IMG/VR virus record: IMGVR_UViG_3300048797_000039
Coordinates: 1 to 30,196 of that record
Direction: 5' to 3' (one strand)
DNA: 30,196 nucleotides
DNA from: a virus
Positions 21,520 to 27,985 of this stretch are shown here, in pieces. The translations under genes were made by a program, and so were the position numbers. Every line of letters begins with the position of its first letter. Positions within the stretch are counted from its first letter, which is position 1. The notes beneath the pieces were generated by a model. The model had not been told where the DNA came from, searched no databases, and was given only the letters and a program-made list of their open reading frames with translations.

Positions 21520-21935
21520 GCGAATATCTTTCGAGCTTTATAACGACGTACTGCTTCTAAATTGCAAGACCTACAGCCTCTATTGCCATCCGATCTTATG
21601 TATGTATTTTTTTCATCAAATAAATGACCATTCTTGCAGTATTTTTGTTTGGCTTTCATGGCGGCAGGTCCAATACCCCTATGAACATTTTCTTTTCTAG
21701 TGGTTGGTTCTAAATGATCTGGATTGACACAATTACGAACACGGCAAAGGTGATCTAAATCTAATCCGATAGGAATTGGCCCAGCAACTAACTCATAAGC
21801 CACTCTGTGTGCTCTTAACATTTTCCCGTCAACGTAAAATTGCCCATAACCGCCACGATTATGACTTGCAGTCCAAATCCAGCAACCATTTTCATGCTTA
21901 TATACTTTATCCCAAAATCTAGCTCGAATGTCCAT
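21516..21935 (-). CDS. HNH homing endonuclease-type protein
   Basis: The 139-residue product from the ATG at 21935 (RARFWDKVYKHENGCWIWTA..., then GYGQFYVDGKMLRAHRVAYEL, LDHLCRVRNCVNPDHLEPTT and KENVHRG) is a textbook HNH_3-type selfish endonuclease. A C-terminal zinc-like tail (KYCKNGHLFDEKNTY...CRSC) resembles that of the HNH protein at 14421. The start overlaps the methylase stop as TAATG; a 16-codon longer reading from 21983 would lie inside the methylase and is less likely. It interrupts an otherwise functional early operon. Confidence 0.85.
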   Translation of the reverse strand: MDIRARFWDKVYKHENGCWIWTASHNRGGYGQFYVDGKMLRAHRVAYELVAGPIPIGLDLDHLCRVRNCVNPDHLEPTTRKENVHRGIGPAAMKAKQKYCKNGHLFDEKNTYIRSDGNRGCRSCNLEAVRRYKARKIFA

Positions 21936-22615
21936 TACGCAAATAGCCTCTGCTGTTTTGTGGCTTGCTCTACCCGTTTGCATGCGTCGTTAAAGTAATC
22001 ATTATCCACTTCACAAATTACCGACTCGAATCCCAAGTTATTGCACGCGATAGCCGAACTCATGCTGCCACCATGCGTGTCAAGGATGCGCTGCCCCGGC
22101 TTCGCGTAGTTTGTCAAAAGCCATTCGTAGAGCTTTACGGGCTTTTGGGTGGGGTGAATTCTGGTATCGTTCTTTGACTTGTTGCCGTGAAACCCTTGAA
22201 TCATTCCGTTCCATGGGTAATCGAATTTCCTTACTGCAGTTTTGAATGAGGTGTAAGCCAGCTCACAGTCAGCGAATCCGCCTGATGTGAACTTGTCCCA
22301 CACAATCCAGCATGGCGAACTCTTGCCAATCGCTGCAGCCAAATGATTACCACCCCATACGATTTGATTTTCGCTGACCCGTTCAAGTTCACGGAAGTAG
22401 TCAGCGTCCGGTGCTGATTGATCCCATAGCGCCTTGTTGTAGTTTGTGGAGACAGCCAACTTGCTCCGATTATTTTCACGATGCCCGTCCTGTTTGATGC
22501 CATACGGCGGATCTGTAATCGCCAATGCGAAAGCCTTGTCCGGCAAGGTTGCCATGTACTCCATGCAGTCCGCCAAATACAGCGTGGCCTTGCCGATGAG
22601 GATAGGCTCGATCAT
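21935..22615 (-). CDS. Phage DNA methyltransferase (N6-adenine or N4-cytosine)
   Basis: The 226-residue enzyme has the catalytic motif IV TDPPYGI (Asp35-Pro-Pro-Tyr38) before the SAM-binding motif, which appears late as ILDTHGGSMSSAIA, so the order is that of the beta group of DNA amino-methyltransferases. IHPTQKPVKLYEWLL is the usual segment before motif I. No restriction enzyme is adjacent, so it is an orphan methylase, as usual in phages, and may protect phage DNA from host restriction. It is coupled to NinB by ATGA. Confidence 0.85.
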   Translation of the reverse strand: MIEPILIGKATLYLADCMEYMATLPDKAFALAITDPPYGIKQDGHRENNRSKLAVSTNYNKALWDQSAPDADYFRELERVSENQIVWGGNHLAAAIGKSSPCWIVWDKFTSGGFADCELAYTSFKTAVRKFDYPWNGMIQGFHGNKSKNDTRIHPTQKPVKLYEWLLTNYAKPGQRILDTHGGSMSSAIACNNLGFESVICEVDNDYFNDACKRVEQATKQQRLFA

Positions 22616-23004
22616 TCCCCCACCCCGTCGTGAAAAATAACCTTGTGTTCAATCCCAAATGACGTAATCAACTCGATCATGTCCGACATTTCCCGTATGC
22701 TCATTTTCGATGTGGACAGCCCCAATGCCACAAAGCCAGTCCCGTCCAGATTCGGCACAACCTCCAACTTTCTCAGGCTTGAACTGAATACGTGCTTCCA
22801 GTCCTCTGGCGTGAGCTTCTTGCCATACCACTCGACCTGGTTGGCAATGTCGGTAAGAGATGCCCACATCTTCGCATTCTGCTCGAGATTGCGGGTAGGC
22901 TCTGTGATGCGCACATGGTAACCAAGCGGCGCAAGCATACATTGGGCAGCGGCCAGCTTTCTGGCTGTGTCGTGGGCTAGGATGTAGTGGCGGTTGTCGC
23001 TCAT
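22612..23004 (-). CDS. ninB: NinB/Orf-family recombination mediator
   Basis: The 130-residue protein contains the family core RNLEQNAKMWASLTDIANQV, EWYGKKLTPEDWKH, VPNLDGTGFVALGLSTSKMS and MSDMIELITSFGIEH. Lambda Orf (NinB) binds ssDNA and SSB and stands in for RecFOR in phage recombination. Length is near that of lambda NinB (146 aa). It sits with RusA and the methylase as in lambdoid nin regions and overlaps both neighbours by ATGA. Confidence 0.88.
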   Translation of the reverse strand: MSDNRHYILAHDTARKLAAAQCMLAPLGYHVRITEPTRNLEQNAKMWASLTDIANQVEWYGKKLTPEDWKHVFSSSLRKLEVVPNLDGTGFVALGLSTSKMSIREMSDMIELITSFGIEHKVIFHDGVGE

Positions 23005-23219
23005 GTCAATATTGAATCCATCGCAATACCATCAGTAAAGTGCTGAGCCATGTGGCCATCCTCTTCTTGCGGCGTTAGCCATTTCCCACAGCGTTTGCAA
23101 CGGAATTGTTTAATACCAGCCTTGTGTTGCACGTCTGCCCATTCATGCCATTCCAAATATCCTTTAGGTGGAAGATCACCAGGCTTGTATTCTTTTTGCT
23201 CTATCAAGCAAACTATCAT
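23001..23219 (-). CDS. Small zinc-binding phage protein
   Basis: The 72-residue product has FRCKRCGKWLTPQEEDGHMAQHF, a Cys-X2-Cys followed by His-X3-His, which is a plausible single zinc site (C2H2-like). The N-terminal half (EYKPGDLPPKGYLEWHEWAD) is typical of small early phage proteins that sit between NinB and RusA. It overlaps both. Its specific function is unknown. Confidence 0.65.
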   Translation of the reverse strand: MIVCLIEQKEYKPGDLPPKGYLEWHEWADVQHKAGIKQFRCKRCGKWLTPQEEDGHMAQHFTDGIAMDSILT

Positions 23220-23551
23220 GTCACAATCACCCTAACCTCACCGCCCTTGATAACTGCGCCCATTTCGATTATCAACCGGAATCTCCTGTCATCAACTTTA
23301 AGTCCGTCCGCGATGCCATCAAGTCCGCTTTTTATGCTCGCCAGACGATTATCGAGGTCATAACGACGTTTATCAGGCGGATAGAACACAACGTATAGGT
23401 CAATCAAGCCATCGCCCTCAACCTTGTCCTTGGAATTGATTGTGGCTACCCAAGCCTCTTTCCTATAGGATTTTACGGCTTTAGCTCTAGTGGCCCAGAA
23501 TATGTGAGCGTTTGGGCTTAGGGCGGCAGGAGGCCAGGAAAGTAAAATCAT
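23216..23551 (-). CDS. rusA: RusA-like Holliday junction resolvase
   Basis: The product is 111 aa from the ATG at 23551 (MILLSWPPAALSPNAHIFW). The RusA core is FYPPDKRRYDLDNRLASIKSG, then LDGIADGLKVDDRRF: the Asp residues of DLDN and the later DD, with the Lys, correspond to the acidic active site that cuts four-way junctions. A 14-codon longer reading lies in the preceding gene and is rejected because ATG 23551 forms an ATGA overlap with its stop. RusA enzymes resolve recombination intermediates formed during phage replication. Confidence 0.87.
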   Translation of the reverse strand: MILLSWPPAALSPNAHIFWATRAKAVKSYRKEAWVATINSKDKVEGDGLIDLYVVFYPPDKRRYDLDNRLASIKSGLDGIADGLKVDDRRFRLIIEMGAVIKGGEVRVIVT

Positions 23552-23775
23552 AATAAATAACCTTTCTCTTGCGTCACAATCCGGTAATACCACAAATCCC
23601 CACGTCGCTCACAAGTGATGTTTATGCCATTTTCTTTTAACTCAGCAATCACAGAATTCACGGCACAAATCGAGGCTTTGCGAATCAAGTCTCTTGTTGT
23701 GTGTTCTTTACCATCAAGCAGAACCTTGAAGGTGCGTTGCAATCGTGGACTGATAGATAATTTCGCTGCGTGCAT
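23548..23775 (-). CDS. Winged-helix phage protein (75 aa)
   Basis: The protein reads as a compact winged helix: RLQRTFKVLLDGKEHTTRDL, a recognition-type helix CAVNSVIAELKENGI and a wing NITCERRGDLWYYRIV. Such proteins occur in phage early operons as DNA-binding accessory factors. GGGAG lies before its ATG and it is coupled downstream to RusA. A target site cannot be told from the sequence. Confidence 0.68.
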   Translation of the reverse strand: MHAAKLSISPRLQRTFKVLLDGKEHTTRDLIRKASICAVNSVIAELKENGINITCERRGDLWYYRIVTQEKGYLL

Positions 23776-23777
23776 GA

Positions 23778-24032
23778 TTATTCTCCCGATGCTAGTAATT
23801 TGCCGTCACGTTTGCCGGAATGGCGTTTCATTTTTTGAGCCAGCGCAAGATCACGAATATGCGCAACCCTGTCACCAAAGCTGTCAGGCTTCGGTATTTC
23901 TTCGCTCTGCATCACGAAGAATTTTCTTGCCTCTTTGTCGTTCCTACAAGTCTCCAAAACTTCACCAATAACATCTGGATCAGTTTCGCCGATGAATTTG
24001 AGCCATTCAAGTACCCTCTCGCGGTCTGTCAT
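23778..24032 (-). CDS. Uncharacterised early phage protein (84 aa)
   Basis: A helical, acidic-then-basic protein (MTDRERVLEWLKFIGETDPD...; tail KMKRHSGKRDGKLLASGE) without recognised motifs. DRERVLEWLKFIGETDP is similar in style to small proteins next to phage replication genes. Its start overlaps the stop of the P-position gene (ATGA), so it is cotranslated with the replication proteins. Confidence 0.62.
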   Translation of the reverse strand: MTDRERVLEWLKFIGETDPDVIGEVLETCRNDKEARKFFVMQSEEIPKPDSFGDRVAHIRDLALAQKMKRHSGKRDGKLLASGE

Positions 24033-24406
24033 ACTTCCACCTTGACCGTTTTATTCTTAGCAAGAATATCGCGCATCTTAGCAATACGTTTCATTCCTTC
24101 GTCGATATTTTTGTCATGCAGTTTTGGAATTAACTTCTGATGCATGGGTAAAACTTTTTGCGCTTTGCATAACTGATAAAATTCAGGTGCGCTCGGTGGG
24201 TAAGCGCAAGTCCGGCCACACTCAATCAATGCCGCTTTAATCTGCTCACCGGTCATGCCGGCTAAAGTTTCAGCCCACACGCGCTTGACATTCTGTGAAT
24301 CAATGCCGTTCCATTTCGCGGTAAAAGCTGTCCCGTAAAGCGATGACAACCGTTCAAAAATCTTTTCAATCCACGAGTCTGGTAGGCGTAATATCAATTG
24401 GTTCAC
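24029..24406 (-). CDS. Putative helicase-loader-type replication protein (P position)
   Basis: The 125-residue product begins with GTG at 24406, preceded by AAGGA. The pattern WIEKIFERLSSLYGTAFTAK...VKRVWAETLAGMTGEQI...CAYPPSAPEFYQLC matches a helical domain of phage replication proteins found in the position of lambda P, which delivers the host DnaB helicase to the phage origin. It directly follows the O-position gene with a 41-base overlap. The family match is by eye, and the shorter length than lambda P (233 aa) means only a part of that architecture may be present. Confidence 0.55.
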   Translation of the reverse strand: MNQLILRLPDSWIEKIFERLSSLYGTAFTAKWNGIDSQNVKRVWAETLAGMTGEQIKAALIECGRTCAYPPSAPEFYQLCKAQKVLPMHQKLIPKLHDKNIDEGMKRIAKMRDILAKNKTVKVEV

Positions 24407-25094
24407 GGCTCTTTCCTTTCCCTGTTAGTCCAGCAAGCGTTTTGGCATGTTGGTCTGCTTTGGTTTTTATAGATTGCTTTGGTTCAAATAACCCTTGCCA
24501 TCCAGCAGCCGCAGAATCTGCGAGTGCTTTGCAATGATCCAATCCTTCATCTCGCCACTTCTGCAATTTTATAACCTGGGCTTGCATCTGTGCCGGGATC
24601 ATCTTTTTGCCTTTGCGGGTTTTTAACCATAATTCCCATTGCGTTTTATCAATCCAGTCTGGCAATTCAAATTTGGGGTGAGCCTGTTTTGTTTCGGTTA
24701 CGGTTTTAGTTACGGTTTCGGTTACGGTTACGGTTACGGGCAGCATTTGCATACGTTTGTATACATCTGCGGACGGGTCAGGGAATTTGCTCGCTGCAGC
24801 ACGCGGTTTATTGTCCCATTTTGCGATCTGCAGGTATGGTTTACCTGCTACCTCGTAAAGTCCAATTAACCTAGCAAAATCAAGCATTTTTAACCATTGC
24901 ATACAGTTGTCCGCACTTGCGCGCAAACGTATAGGGAAGCACGCAGACTTGACCATAAGTGGTCTTGCATCGGTGCGCCCGAAGTCATCAACCACGATCA
25001 GCAGCCGGTAAAACAAAATTTCGGCATCTGGGTTCAAAACGGACTCAATTCGATCAGAATCCCGAATCCCGGGTTTGAGATAGCGAGTTGGCAT
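24366..25094 (-). CDS. Phage replication initiation protein (O position)
   Basis: The 242-residue product has an N-terminal DNA-binding-type domain (PTRYLKPGIRDSDRIESV, AEILFYRLLIVVDDFGRTDA, then YLQIAKWDNKPRAAASKFPD), a Thr-rich linker near residues 118-135 made of (V/E/K)-T dipeptides, and a C-terminal segment (WELWLKTRKGKKMI...WQGLFEPKQSI) common to phage replication proteins. This N-domain, linker, C-domain layout and its place before a P-position gene parallel lambda O, whose linker region contains the origin iterons. An AGGGG site precedes the ATG. The exact family is not certain. Confidence 0.65.
   Translation of the reverse strand: MPTRYLKPGIRDSDRIESVLNPDAEILFYRLLIVVDDFGRTDARPLMVKSACFPIRLRASADNCMQWLKMLDFARLIGLYEVAGKPYLQIAKWDNKPRAAASKFPDPSADVYKRMQMLPVTVTVTETVTKTVTETKQAHPKFELPDWIDKTQWELWLKTRKGKKMIPAQMQAQVIKLQKWRDEGLDHCKALADSAAAGWQGLFEPKQSIKTKADQHAKTLAGLTGKGKSREPIDITPTRLVD
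24691..24738. repeat. Eight tandem hexamers (GTTACG type) inside the replication gene
   Basis: Eight consecutive 6-base units read GTTTCG, GTTACG, GTTTTA, GTTACG, GTTTCG and then GTTACG three times on the plus strand. They encode the Thr-dipeptide linker of the initiation protein. Position in the linker of an O-type gene is where lambda keeps its origin iterons, so this is an origin candidate; it could equally be a simple microsatellite. Confidence 0.6.
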
Positions 25095-25097
25095 GAA

Positions 25098-25280
25098 CTA
25101 CCCCTGAGCTTCTAATCGTGCCTTTTTGATATGCTGCCCCATTCGCTCCCCAGTCATGCCGTGAAGCCGACCGAACTTAACTAAGGTCATTTTAGCTTTC
25201 ACCTTTTCCCATTCCTTAAGGAACTTAGCGCGGCGCTTTTGTGCCTCTGCCACAATATCTTCCATATCTCTGCGTGCCAT
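25098..25280 (-). CDS. Small helix-turn-helix-like protein (60 aa), first gene of the minus early operon
   Basis: A basic helical protein: MARRDMEDIVAEAQKRRAKF, then KVKAKMTLVKFGRLHGMTGE followed by RMGQHIKKARLEAQG. The latter looks like a helix-turn-helix with a basic recognition helix. It is the promoter-proximal gene of the replication operon, and GGAG lies five bases before its ATG, the position of Cro or CII in lambdoid phages. A regulatory role at the divergent promoters is plausible but inferred. Confidence 0.6.
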   Translation of the reverse strand: MARRDMEDIVAEAQKRRAKFLKEWEKVKAKMTLVKFGRLHGMTGERMGQHIKKARLEAQG

Positions 25281-25312
25281 GATTACTCCAAAGTTGATTT
25301 ATTACAGACGTT

Positions 25313-25340
25313 ATTCTAAAGATATTTTCTAACTTGTCAA
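25313..25340 (-). promoter_or_regulatory. Leftward early promoter
   Basis: On the minus strand TTGACA (25340-25335), 16 bases and TAGAAT (25318-25313) make a near-consensus sigma70 promoter. It would start transcription about 25 bases before the HTH gene and drive the whole replication operon down to the hairpin near 21070. Confidence 0.75.
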
Positions 25341-25367
25341 CTTTATTTGCAAAGGCGTATTGACAAG
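25333..25367. promoter_or_regulatory. Inverted-repeat operator overlapping both -35 boxes
   Basis: CTTGTCAA at 25333-25340 and TTGACAAG at 25360-25367 are perfect 8-base inverted repeats with a 19-base gap. Each arm contains the -35 box of one of two divergent promoters, so a protein bound to the arms would block both. Part of the symmetry follows simply from two TTGACA boxes facing apart; the extra shared bases go beyond that. Confidence 0.5.
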
Positions 25368-25387
25368 CCGGTCTGGATAGCGATAAT
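25360..25387 (+). promoter_or_regulatory. Rightward early promoter
   Basis: TTGACA (25360-25365), 16 bases and GATAAT (25382-25387) form a near-consensus sigma70 promoter just upstream of the repeat-protein gene, whose GGGAG ribosome site and ATG at 25413 follow closely. It would drive the plus-strand recombination operon. Confidence 0.75.
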
Positions 25388-25412
25388 GGCAACTCAACAA
25401 CGGGAGAACAGA

Positions 25413-26180
25413 ATGAAATATGAACTAATAGCTGAAAAGAGTATTGACTTTTTTGGCACTAAACTTTTCCGCATTCGCGCGCTTGTCAGTTTTGGTAGTG
25501 TAACCAAAGGTGACGAAGGCGGATATGTGCAAAGCGAGAAAAATCTTTCTCAGGTGTACGGTGATGCTTGGGTGTCCGGTAATGCTCGGGTGTCCGGTGA
25601 TGCTCAGGTGTTCGGCAATGCTCGGGTGTCCGGTAATGCTCAGGTGTTCGGCAATGCTCGGGTGTCCGGTAATGCTTTGGTGTCCGGTGATGCTTTGGTG
25701 TCCGGTGATGCTTGGGTGTACGGCAATGCTTTGGTGTACGGCAATGCTTTGGTGTACGGTGATGCTCAGGTGTTCGGCAATGCTCGGGTGTCCGGTAATG
25801 CTCAGGTGTTCGGCAATGCTCGGGTGTCCGGTAATGCTCAGGTGTTCGGCAATGCTCGGGTGTCCGGTAATGCTCAGGTGTCCGGTGATGCTTGGGTGTA
25901 CGGTGATGCTCGGGTGTCCGGCAATGCTTTGGTGTACGGTGATGCGTCAATACTCTGGTTTAGTAAAGTAGGTAGCGCTTTAGGAACACTGACCGCATGC
26001 CGAGGCAAAAATGGTTCGATCATTGTAACGAGAGGGTGTTTAACTGGCACACTCGCCGAGTTTCGCGCATCAGTCGCTAAAACACATGGTGGCACACTTC
26101 ACGAAAAAGCGTATCTCGGTCTGGCTAATTACATCGAGTTTCATTTTACCGAATTACATCCGTTTGAGTCCGACAAATGA
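25413..26180 (+). CDS. Hexapeptide-repeat (beta-helix-like) phage protein
   Basis: The 255-residue protein has a short N-terminal domain (KYELIAEKSIDFFGTKLFRI), then 22 tandem hexapeptides of the form V-(S/F/Y)-G-(N/D)-A-(R/Q/L/W), then a C-terminal domain (GSALGTLTACRGKNG, TGTLAEFRASVAKTHGG). Six-residue Val-x-Gly-x-Ala repeats form parallel beta-helix or polymer-forming structures. Homologous-looking proteins of this layout occur in other phage genomes, function unknown. The start is ATG 25413, which has GGGAG seven bases upstream; upstream in-frame TTG and ATG codons lie on the promoter itself and are rejected. It is the first gene of the rightward operon, so it is made early. Confidence 0.82.
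   Translation: MKYELIAEKSIDFFGTKLFRIRALVSFGSVTKGDEGGYVQSEKNLSQVYGDAWVSGNARVSGDAQVFGNARVSGNAQVFGNARVSGNALVSGDALVSGDAWVYGNALVYGNALVYGDAQVFGNARVSGNAQVFGNARVSGNAQVFGNARVSGNAQVSGDAWVYGDARVSGNALVYGDASILWFSKVGSALGTLTACRGKNGSIIVTRGCLTGTLAEFRASVAKTHGGTLHEKAYLGLANYIEFHFTELHPFESDK
25554..25949 (+). repeat. 22 tandem 18-bp repeats
   Basis: Twenty-two nearly identical 18-base units encode the hexapeptides. Third-position and synonymous bases are shared across units as well, so the DNA itself has been copied recently rather than only the protein being conserved. Larger 36-bp and multi-unit blocks (the V-S-G-N-A / V-F-G-N-A pair) recur, consistent with slippage or unequal exchange. The lack of stop codons also leaves long empty shadow frames on both strands. 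Confidence 0.95.
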
Positions 26181-26410
26181 GCCGCGAATCCGTAACAATC
26201 GAACGGACAGCCAAGCAACTGAAGAAATTGCAGCCGTTATTTGATGAAATCAATGCCGCAGCTCCGGGCAAGCGCGAATGGGAACGCGATGGGCTGCTCG
26301 GCCAAGTTTACACGTATGGTATGACTGTTCGCTATGTTGAGAACAGGGAAGTATTGAGAATCCAGAAAGTAAACCACATCGCGCAAAAACAAGGGAGGCA
26401 GATTAAATGA
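26177..26410 (+). CDS. Uncharacterised small phage protein (77 aa)
   Basis: A charged, mostly helical protein (ERTAKQLKKLQPLFDEIN, then GQVYTYGMTVRYVENREVLRI strand-rich). It is joined to the repeat protein and to the following tail-anchored peptide by ATGA overlaps on both sides. No known domain is visible. Confidence 0.68.
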   Translation: MSRESVTIERTAKQLKKLQPLFDEINAAAPGKREWERDGLLGQVYTYGMTVRYVENREVLRIQKVNHIAQKQGRQIK

Positions 26411-26556
26411 ACCGCGATCATTATTTGCTCAAGGAAGCATTGAACCACCGCGCTGCCCAGAATCGCCGCATGGCCGCATTGGAGAAGAAATACACGCCGC
26501 TATTCTGGTGCGTGATTGGTGCGTTAATAGTTTTACTTTTACTGATAAGAAAATAA
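26407..26556 (+). CDS. Tail-anchored small membrane peptide (49 aa)
   Basis: The product has a basic soluble N-terminal half (MNRDHYLLKEALNHRAAQNR) and one C-terminal hydrophobic helix (LFWCVIGALIVLLLLI) ending in RK, so it is predicted to be a single-pass, tail-anchored inner-membrane protein with its N-terminus in the cytoplasm. ATGA overlap with the previous gene and its position before the recombination genes indicate an early gene. It might block superinfection or tether a partner; that is speculation. Confidence 0.68.
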   Translation: MNRDHYLLKEALNHRAAQNRRMAALEKKYTPLFWCVIGALIVLLLLIRK

Positions 26557-26568
26557 AGGAGAAATGAA

Positions 26569-27429
26569 GTGAATGAAATTATCGAATACCAGCAACCCTT
26601 AACCGCCGTGGCCATCCGTGCCCAAGTCAACCTCGTCCAAGAGGTGATGAAGGCCGTGATGAAGGATGGCACCCACTACGGGACTATCCCTGGCACTCCC
26701 AAGCCTTCCCTGTGGAAACCTGGTGCCGAAGTCCTTGCCGCTACCTTCCGCATTGCGGTGAGCTACAAGATCGAGGACTTATCCACGCCGGATGCTTGTC
26801 GTTACCGCGTTACAGCAATCGGCACCCACCAGACCAGCGGCATCGTGATGGGCGAGGGCATGGGCGAATGTTCGTCAGGGGAAGGTAAGTACAAGTGGCG
26901 CAAAGCATCCAGCAAAAAGGAATTTGAAGCCATGCCGGAAGATCGCCGCCGTGTGCAGTATGGCAAGTCATACGATGTTGAGCAGGTCCGTACCGAACCT
27001 GCCGACCTTGCCAATACCATCCTTAAGATGGCCTGCAAGCGCGCACAGGTTGCCATGATCCTGAACGTCACCGCTGCCAGCGATTGCTTTACACAAGACA
27101 TCGAGGACTTGCCGGAAGAGTTGCGTCCGGTGGACACCGAAACTGGCGAGATCCACGGCAAGCAGCCAATCGTTATCCCGCCGCTATCAGCCGAAGAGTT
27201 TGCCAAACATTCTCCGAAGTGGAAGACCGCTGTGGTGACCGGCAAGAAGACACCGGAAGCAATCTTTGCTTGGTTCAATGCGCTGAACCTCGCCACCCTG
27301 ACGGATGGACAGATTGCCGAGATTAAAAGCTGGACTACTCCAAAGAAGGAAGCGCCAGCCGAGAACATGGATGCCGAGCCAGTAAAGGCTCCGGCGATTG
27401 ACGAAGCAGATTTACCTTGGAAGGATTAG
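26569..27429 (+). CDS. Putative phage single-strand annealing protein
   Basis: The 286-residue protein starts with GTG at 26569 after AAGGAG. The conserved block KDGTHYGTIPGTPKPSLWKPGAEV, then MGEGMGECSSGEGKYKWRK and ADLANTILKMACKRAQVAMI, is a phage family usually next to exonucleases and linked to Rad52/Sak-type annealing proteins. The acidic tail ends in DEADLPWKD, as in many annealing and SSB-type proteins. The YqaJ exonuclease three genes later completes a RecT/Exo-like pair. The fold assignment is inference; a transcription- or metabolism-linked role is possible if the family match fails. Confidence 0.62.
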   Translation: MNEIIEYQQPLTAVAIRAQVNLVQEVMKAVMKDGTHYGTIPGTPKPSLWKPGAEVLAATFRIAVSYKIEDLSTPDACRYRVTAIGTHQTSGIVMGEGMGECSSGEGKYKWRKASSKKEFEAMPEDRRRVQYGKSYDVEQVRTEPADLANTILKMACKRAQVAMILNVTAASDCFTQDIEDLPEELRPVDTETGEIHGKQPIVIPPLSAEEFAKHSPKWKTAVVTGKKTPEAIFAWFNALNLATLTDGQIAEIKSWTTPKKEAPAENMDAEPVKAPAIDEADLPWKD

Positions 27430-27431
27430 CC

Positions 27432-27779
27432 ATGAAAGCCACGTTATTTCGCGTAAACAGCACTTCCGAAGTTACCGAGGTCGCTACCACGAAGGATTAT
27501 GCCGCCATTAAGGCAATTGTTGCGCCGTTGCTTGGCTTCAGGCCGAATGAGTATCCAACTATAGAGCATGTCACTGTCTGGCATGACGGCAAACTGACAG
27601 ATATGTTCGTTGATGAAGTTGGACACCAAAAACTACTCCACAGGAATGATGCTGCTACTGAGATTTACCGAGCAGCAACGATGGCCGGCAAGATAAGAGA
27701 ACCTGTGCCTGATGATCCAGAAACGCTGCCATGGATAGCTGGTGATGCTGTGCTATTTGATGAGCGCGTCTGGAAGTAG
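27432..27779 (+). CDS. DUF3846-like phage protein (115 aa)
   Basis: The chosen start is ATG 27432 (MKATLFRVNSTSEVTEV); a TTG five codons earlier overlaps the preceding gene and lacks spacing. The C-terminal half (FVDEVGHQKLLHRNDAATEI...IAGDAVLFDERVWK) matches the DUF3846 layout, where a strand-rich domain is followed by a 'N-x-x-A-T' helix and a G-D-x-x-L segment. Proteins of this family occur near phage recombination genes and have unknown function. Confidence 0.6.
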   Translation: MKATLFRVNSTSEVTEVATTKDYAAIKAIVAPLLGFRPNEYPTIEHVTVWHDGKLTDMFVDEVGHQKLLHRNDAATEIYRAATMAGKIREPVPDDPETLPWIAGDAVLFDERVWK

Positions 27780-27781
27780 CC

Positions 27782-27976
27782 ATGAGCCAGCAACTTTCCA
27801 TTAACACCATGGTGATGCGCATCAGCGGCCTAAAAGACACGTCTGATGTAACGCCATGGGAAAATAAGTTTATCACTGACATAGTTGAAAAAACGAACGA
27901 TGGCGAACGTACCAGCCATTTGTCAGGTAAACAAGTTGAGATTATCGAGCGCATTCACGACAAACATTTCGCATAG
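27782..27976 (+). CDS. Small conserved-type phage protein (64 aa)
   Basis: The product (INTMVMRISGLKDTSDVTPWENKFI..., ending LSGKQVEIIERIHDKHFA) has a helical core with WENKFITDI and a C-terminal 'K-Q-x-E-x-I-E-R-I-H-x-K-H-F' segment common in small phage proteins near annealing proteins and exonucleases. GGAAG lies before the ATG. It lies two bases after the previous stop. Function is unknown. Confidence 0.68.
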   Translation: MSQQLSINTMVMRISGLKDTSDVTPWENKFITDIVEKTNDGERTSHLSGKQVEIIERIHDKHFA

Positions 27977-27985
27977 GAGACAGCA

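Noticed and set aside
25554-25949. Possible CRISPR array because of regular tandem repeats
   Set aside because: Units are contiguous with no spacers and encode protein in frame; there are no cas genes.
25486-25950. Long minus-strand frame of TPEH/RTPK hexapeptides and a long third plus frame over the same repeat
   Set aside because: Both are shadows of the 18-bp array: a stop-free repeat keeps all such frames open. They lack ribosome sites.
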